From Xenococcus sp. PCC 7305 (lineage in GTDB: Bacteria; Cyanobacteriota; Cyanobacteriia; Cyanobacteriales; Xenococcaceae), in assembly GCF_000332055.1 (NCBI RefSeq), contig NZ_ALVZ01000192.1, forward strand, positions 1 through 47,900: a stretch of 47,900 bases of DNA, in the 5' to 3' direction. Each line of letters opens with the position of its first letter. The stretch's first letter is position 1. Positions 44,722-47,900 of this stretch are shown piece after piece. The position numbers and the translations under genes were made by a program. A model generated the notes under the pieces. It ran no database searches, was not told the origin of the DNA, and saw nothing but the letters and a program-made list of their open reading frames with translations.

Positions 44722-45888
44722 ATGAAAACTTGGAGCTTCAAACAACTTAACTGGTTTAGTGATGGTTTATCCGTCATGGACTCCTACATAATCAAAGAGT
44801 TAATCCTCCCTTTTCTTTTCGGAATCGGCATCTTCACTTCTTTGGGAGTAGCAATTGGGACAGGGTTTGAATTGGTGCGTAGGGTTTCAGAATCGGGGCT
44901 ACCTATTGGTATCGCATTACAGGTTTTGTTTTTAAGATTGCCAGAATTTATCGTTTTTGCCTTTCCGATGGCAATCTTATTGTCCACCCTGATGACCTAT
45001 AGTCGTTTTTCTAGTGATAGTGAAATAATCGCTCTGCGTAGTATTGGGATTCATATCTATCGGCTGATTGTTCCCGCTGTTATTTTTAGTTTTTTGATCG
45101 TTAATCTAACTTTTGTGGTTAATAATTTTGTGGCTCCGGCAGCTAACTATCAAGCAACTATTATTCTGCGACAAGCTTTGAAACAAACTAAAAAGGCTTT
45201 CAACGATCGCAATATTCTCTACCCCGAATATGTCAAGAAAGAATTGCCCAACGGGGATAAATTAACAGTGCTTGCTCGTCTTTTTTATGCTGAAGAGTTT
45301 GATGGCGAGAAAATGCTCAAGGTGACTATCTTGGATCGTTCACAAGGAGCTGTCAATCAGATCGTGACGGCGAATTATGCTACTTGGAATTTAGAAGAAA
45401 ATATTTGGGACTTTTATGCTGGAACAATTTACTTATTAGGAGCAGATGGTTCCTATCAAAATTTGGTTCGTTTTCAACATCAGCAATTGGCCTTGCCCCG
45501 CGCACCTTTGGATCTAACTAAAAAATCTAGAGATTCTAAGGAAATGACTTTATTTCAGGCTCAAGAATCTCTTGAACTTGCCAAACTAAGTGGCAAAGAC
45601 AAGAAAATTCGCAAGCTTCAAGTACGAATCCAGGAAAAAATTTCGCTGCCGTTTGTCTGTTTGGTTTTTGCTTTAATTGGGGCGGCGATCGGGGTTAAAC
45701 CCCAGAACTCGACTAAGGGTACTAGTTTTGGTATTTGTGTGGGCTTGATTTTTGCCTACTACCTCTTGTCTTTTATTTCTAGTTCCATGGGAGTTCGTGG
45801 TGTGCTACCTCCTTATTTAGCAGCTTGGTTGCCTAATATTTTAGGTCTTGGCGCGGCAGGATTATTGCTTATGAATACAGAAAATTAA
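44722..45888 (+). CDS. LptF/LptG-family permease
   Basis: 388 residues. MDSYIIKELILPFLFGIGIFTSLGVAIGTGFEL is the N-terminal membrane unit, with a second TM cluster (LRLPEFIVFAFPMAILLSTLMTYSRFSSDSEIIALRSIG) and a C-terminal pair (KISLPFVCLVFALIGAAIGVKP) around a periplasmic jelly-roll. This is the YjgP/YjgQ family that, with LptB, extracts lipopolysaccharide. Only one permease is present here, as usual in cyanobacteria. The ATG at 44776 (MDSYIIKEL) is an alternative start. It is adjacent to the surface-polysaccharide genes and divergent from them. Confidence 0.92.
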   Translation: MKTWSFKQLNWFSDGLSVMDSYIIKELILPFLFGIGIFTSLGVAIGTGFELVRRVSESGLPIGIALQVLFLRLPEFIVFAFPMAILLSTLMTYSRFSSDSEIIALRSIGIHIYRLIVPAVIFSFLIVNLTFVVNNFVAPAANYQATIILRQALKQTKKAFNDRNILYPEYVKKELPNGDKLTVLARLFYAEEFDGEKMLKVTILDRSQGAVNQIVTANYATWNLEENIWDFYAGTIYLLGADGSYQNLVRFQHQQLALPRAPLDLTKKSRDSKEMTLFQAQESLELAKLSGKDKKIRKLQVRIQEKISLPFVCLVFALIGAAIGVKPQNSTKGTSFGICVGLIFAYYLLSFISSSMGVRGVLPPYLAAWLPNILGLGAAGLLLMNTEN

Positions 45889-45907
45889 GAATTACTCTTA
45901 AATTAAT

Positions 45908-47536
45908 TCAGCTGTAATTTTGGCAGCCCATTTGATAAAAAATAATTGCTACTTCCCATTCTTGTTTTCTGATATGAGCCTCTGCCAGAAGAAAAAACAG
46001 TTCTGAATTGTCGGGTTTGAGCTCAAGAGCTTGATAATATAAGGGCAAATAATCTGGACTAAGTTGAATTCCTTTTTGATAACATTGCCATGCTTCTTCT
46101 AAGATTGATGAGCTTTTGGCAATTTGCTGATTTTTAGCTTGCTGAGCTAAAAGATTTCCTAATCTTTCATAGCCATAAATATTATCCTCTAAGCTTAAAA
46201 ATATACGATAGTTTTTGGCTGCTTCTGCTAGATAATTCTGCTGTTCTAAGGCAGTAGCTAAATGGTAATAAGACCAAGAGAAGTCCGAATTGAGGATAAT
46301 AGCTTTTCGTAAAATTGTGATTGCCCATTCCCATTGCTGAAGTTGACATAGGGCCATGCCTAAATGATGATGTGCCCAAAAATCATTAGCATTATGTCTG
46401 ATACTAATCTCTAAATATTTAGCAGCTAACAGCCATTGTTTTTGGTTGAGAAAGACTTCCCCTATTTGGGTATATAAAATATCTTTTTCTGATTCAATCT
46501 TCGCTAGCTGCTGGTAACATAATTCGGCTTCGGAAAATTTTTCTAGGGCAACTAATGCTTTCCCTAAATGATAGTAAGTTTCTGGATGATTGGGATTGAG
46601 TTTTAAAACATTATAGTAGGCTGCGATCGCCTCGGAAGCTTGGGCATCTTCCAGCAAAGCTATTCCCAAATAGAGATAGGCTTGCCAGGAATCGGGTTGA
46701 AGCTTGATTGCCTGGCGAGAATATTTAATCGTTGCGGGCCATTTTTCCCTAGAGCAAAAGGCTTGTGCCAAATTAAGACAGGACAATGTATGGTTAGGAT
46801 TTAACTTAATAGCTCTCTGGAGTAAAGCGATCGCATCTTGCCATTTTTCTTGTTGTAGAGCAATATTCCCTAGATAATAATAGGCCTGCCAATTATCAGA
46901 TTGTAATTGAATAATTTTGCCACAATAGTTAGTCGCCTCATCAAATCGCAAATCATTGATTAATAATTTGACCAACTCAAGTAATGGTTCGGGAGAATTA
47001 GGTTGTAGTTTAATTGCTCTTTGATAACAATCAATCGCCTCAGAATACTTCTGTTGTTGGAAAAATATCTTGCCCAGTTTGCAATGTTCTTGGGCTGTGG
47101 CAATCTCTGGCTTTAACTTTAATGCCAGTCCCCAATGCTTTAGCATTAGTTTTTCTTGGCCTAGTTTTTTATAGATTCGGGATAGATTGCGATAAGCGAT
47201 CGCTAATTCAGGGGTAATGGCGATCGCTTTTTCGTAGTAGCGAATTGCTAATTCCCATTCTTGTTGCTTAAAGAATATTCCCCCTAAATTCACATAAACG
47301 CCTGCTGAATTAGGGTTAATAGTTAGAGCCTGAGCATAATAACCGATCGCCTCTTCCAGCTCATTCATTTGTTGCAGACTGTCACCCCAAATCTTATAAG
47401 CTTCTGCTATTTGAGGATTCAGCTTCAAAGCCGATTGACAAGCAGCAATTGCTTGAGTGTATGCACCTTTTTTTTTGAACAATTCTGCTTGATGAAGACA
47501 AAGTTGCTCAGCTTCAGAATAGTCACATTCGATCAT
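45908..47536 (-). CDS. Tetratricopeptide-repeat protein
   Basis: 542 residues composed almost wholly of about 14-16 TPR units, e.g. KGAYTQAIAACQSALKLNPQ, QEWELAIRYYEKAIAITPE, QKYSEAIDCYQRAIKLQPN and EKWQDAIALLQRAIKLNPN. There is no signal peptide and no catalytic domain. TPR-only proteins of this sort act as scaffolds; this one could be the superhelical part of a larger gene or a free scaffold. It converges on the LptF/G gene with a 19-base gap. Confidence 0.88.
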   Translation of the reverse strand: MIECDYSEAEQLCLHQAELFKKKGAYTQAIAACQSALKLNPQIAEAYKIWGDSLQQMNELEEAIGYYAQALTINPNSAGVYVNLGGIFFKQQEWELAIRYYEKAIAITPELAIAYRNLSRIYKKLGQEKLMLKHWGLALKLKPEIATAQEHCKLGKIFFQQQKYSEAIDCYQRAIKLQPNSPEPLLELVKLLINDLRFDEATNYCGKIIQLQSDNWQAYYYLGNIALQQEKWQDAIALLQRAIKLNPNHTLSCLNLAQAFCSREKWPATIKYSRQAIKLQPDSWQAYLYLGIALLEDAQASEAIAAYYNVLKLNPNHPETYYHLGKALVALEKFSEAELCYQQLAKIESEKDILYTQIGEVFLNQKQWLLAAKYLEISIRHNANDFWAHHHLGMALCQLQQWEWAITILRKAIILNSDFSWSYYHLATALEQQNYLAEAAKNYRIFLSLEDNIYGYERLGNLLAQQAKNQQIAKSSSILEEAWQCYQKGIQLSPDYLPLYYQALELKPDNSELFFLLAEAHIRKQEWEVAIIFYQMGCQNYS

Positions 47537-47620
47537 TCTTATTTGAGAATCCTAACTCATTACTTATTACTTATTACTTATTACTTATTATTCCATTACA
47601 TCATGATTTTGCTTGTCAAT

Positions 47621-47648
47621 AAAAAAGGAAAGTTATGAAAAACTTTCC
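47621..47648 (-). terminator. Intrinsic terminator, minus strand
   Basis: On the minus strand GGAAAGTT and AACTTTCC form an 8-bp stem with a 6-base loop, followed by TTTTTT (plus-strand A-run 47621-47626). It would stop transcripts arriving from the right before the TPR gene's region. Confidence 0.7.
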
Positions 47649-47783
47649 CATATAAATAAATCATCAAAAATCAGCTATTTAAAAACTAAATTTAACGGGG
47701 CTTCGCCCTTGAAGGCAGAGGGCAGAGGGCAGAGGGCAGCAAGGATAAATCTACTTCTAACTTATCCCTTTAGGTTAAATTCC

Positions 47784-47839
47784 TCCACTTCTTTAAGTGG
47801 AACAGGGCATAGTGGTGAGTCTAATTCTCCCACTATGCC
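47784..47839. other. Pair of hairpins, possible IS200/IS605-type end
   Basis: First hairpin: TCCACTT/AAGTGGA with loop CTTT (47784-47801). Second: GGCATAGTGG (47806-47815) and CCACTATGCC (47830-47839), a perfect 10-bp stem with a 14-base loop. The first resembles the CCACTTCTTTAAGTGG hairpins I associate with right ends of IS200/IS605 (TnpB) elements; no tnpB is visible here. Confidence 0.35.
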
Positions 47840-47900
47840 AGTTACCTTCTGCCTTCTGCCTTCATTCTTCTGCCTTCGTTTTAAATTACAGCGCCAAAAG

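Larger units (their letters stand above)
47537..47900. other. Repeat-rich end of the window without a convincing gene
   Basis: Contains TAATAAG-class heptamers (ACTTATT, 47557-47592), a minus-strand terminator-like hairpin, CCCTCTG-class tracts (about 47714-47740 and 47847-47877) and two hairpins at 47784-47839. The plus-strand frame crossing 47369-47638 is a shadow of the TPR gene and tandem repeats. Confidence 0.7.

Noticed and set aside
47369..47638. 89-codon plus-strand frame at the start of the TPR gene
   Set aside because: It is antisense to the TPR gene and then reads through TAATAAG-class repeats, giving low-complexity LLLITYYLL sequence.

Overview
This looks like chromosomal DNA of a cyanobacterium. 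The HIP1 palindrome GCGATCGC recurs in genes and spacers, base composition is AT-rich, and several genes belong to families I know mainly or only from cyanobacteria: the PDZ/radical-SAM FeS protein with a DUF512 domain, DUF3143, YlqD, cyanobacterial-type short SSB, TPR-CHAT and FHA-type exoproteins. No rRNA, tRNA or CRISPR array was seen. I cannot place the genus.

Layout. 1-4.5 kb: the tail of a transposase at the left edge, a FAD-dependent oxidoreductase, a small coiled-coil membrane protein, surE, a 126-bp MITE, a small tyrosine-phosphatase-like protein, an AbrB-like/PIN toxin-antitoxin pair and a decayed gene. 4.5-11.7 kb: mostly housekeeping genes (radical SAM protein, TerD, trmB, exported protein, GT39 membrane glycosyltransferase, ssb, ferredoxin, TMEM14 protein). 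11.8-18.4 kb: a 1345-residue filamentous-haemagglutinin-type exoprotein, a GldG-like protein and YlqD. 18.5-35 kb: sugar kinase, amino-acid ABC ATPase, GH57 enzyme, TPR-CHAT protease, rph, phytase/esterase-like protein, beta-helix/SPOR protein, comB, a ClpC variant with a shortened middle region, DUF3143, DUF2993 and a fructosamine kinase. 35-35.8 kb: half of a MITE fused to a wrecked DUF1778/GNAT toxin-antitoxin locus. 35.8-44.6 kb: a cell-surface or natural-product locus with a nucleotidyltransferase plus B2-type cysteine peptidase, a divergent carrier protein plus adenylation enzyme, and then flippase, O-antigen ligase, glycosyltransferase and an uncharacterised protein. 44.7-47.9 kb: LptF/LptG-type permease, a TPR protein, and a repeat-rich end with hairpins.

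The spacers are rich in short tandem repeats with 7- or 8-bp units and in dispersed elements. One family of about 230 bp has five copies. Its two intact copies have inverted ends CACGACTTGG and candidate 7-bp target duplications. Its arms are built from the same TTTTAGG/TGTTAGG heptamers that form tandem tracts elsewhere. Several tandem tracts start inside or exactly at the stop codon of the upstream gene.

The best candidate for an undescribed system is the 35.8-44.6 kb locus. A free-standing adenylation enzyme and carrier protein, a lasso-type B2 peptidase and a PF14907-like nucleotidyltransferase sit beside Wzx/Wzy/GT polysaccharide genes, with no recognisable lasso cyclase, RRE protein, DltB or DltD. 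What it makes is inference only.
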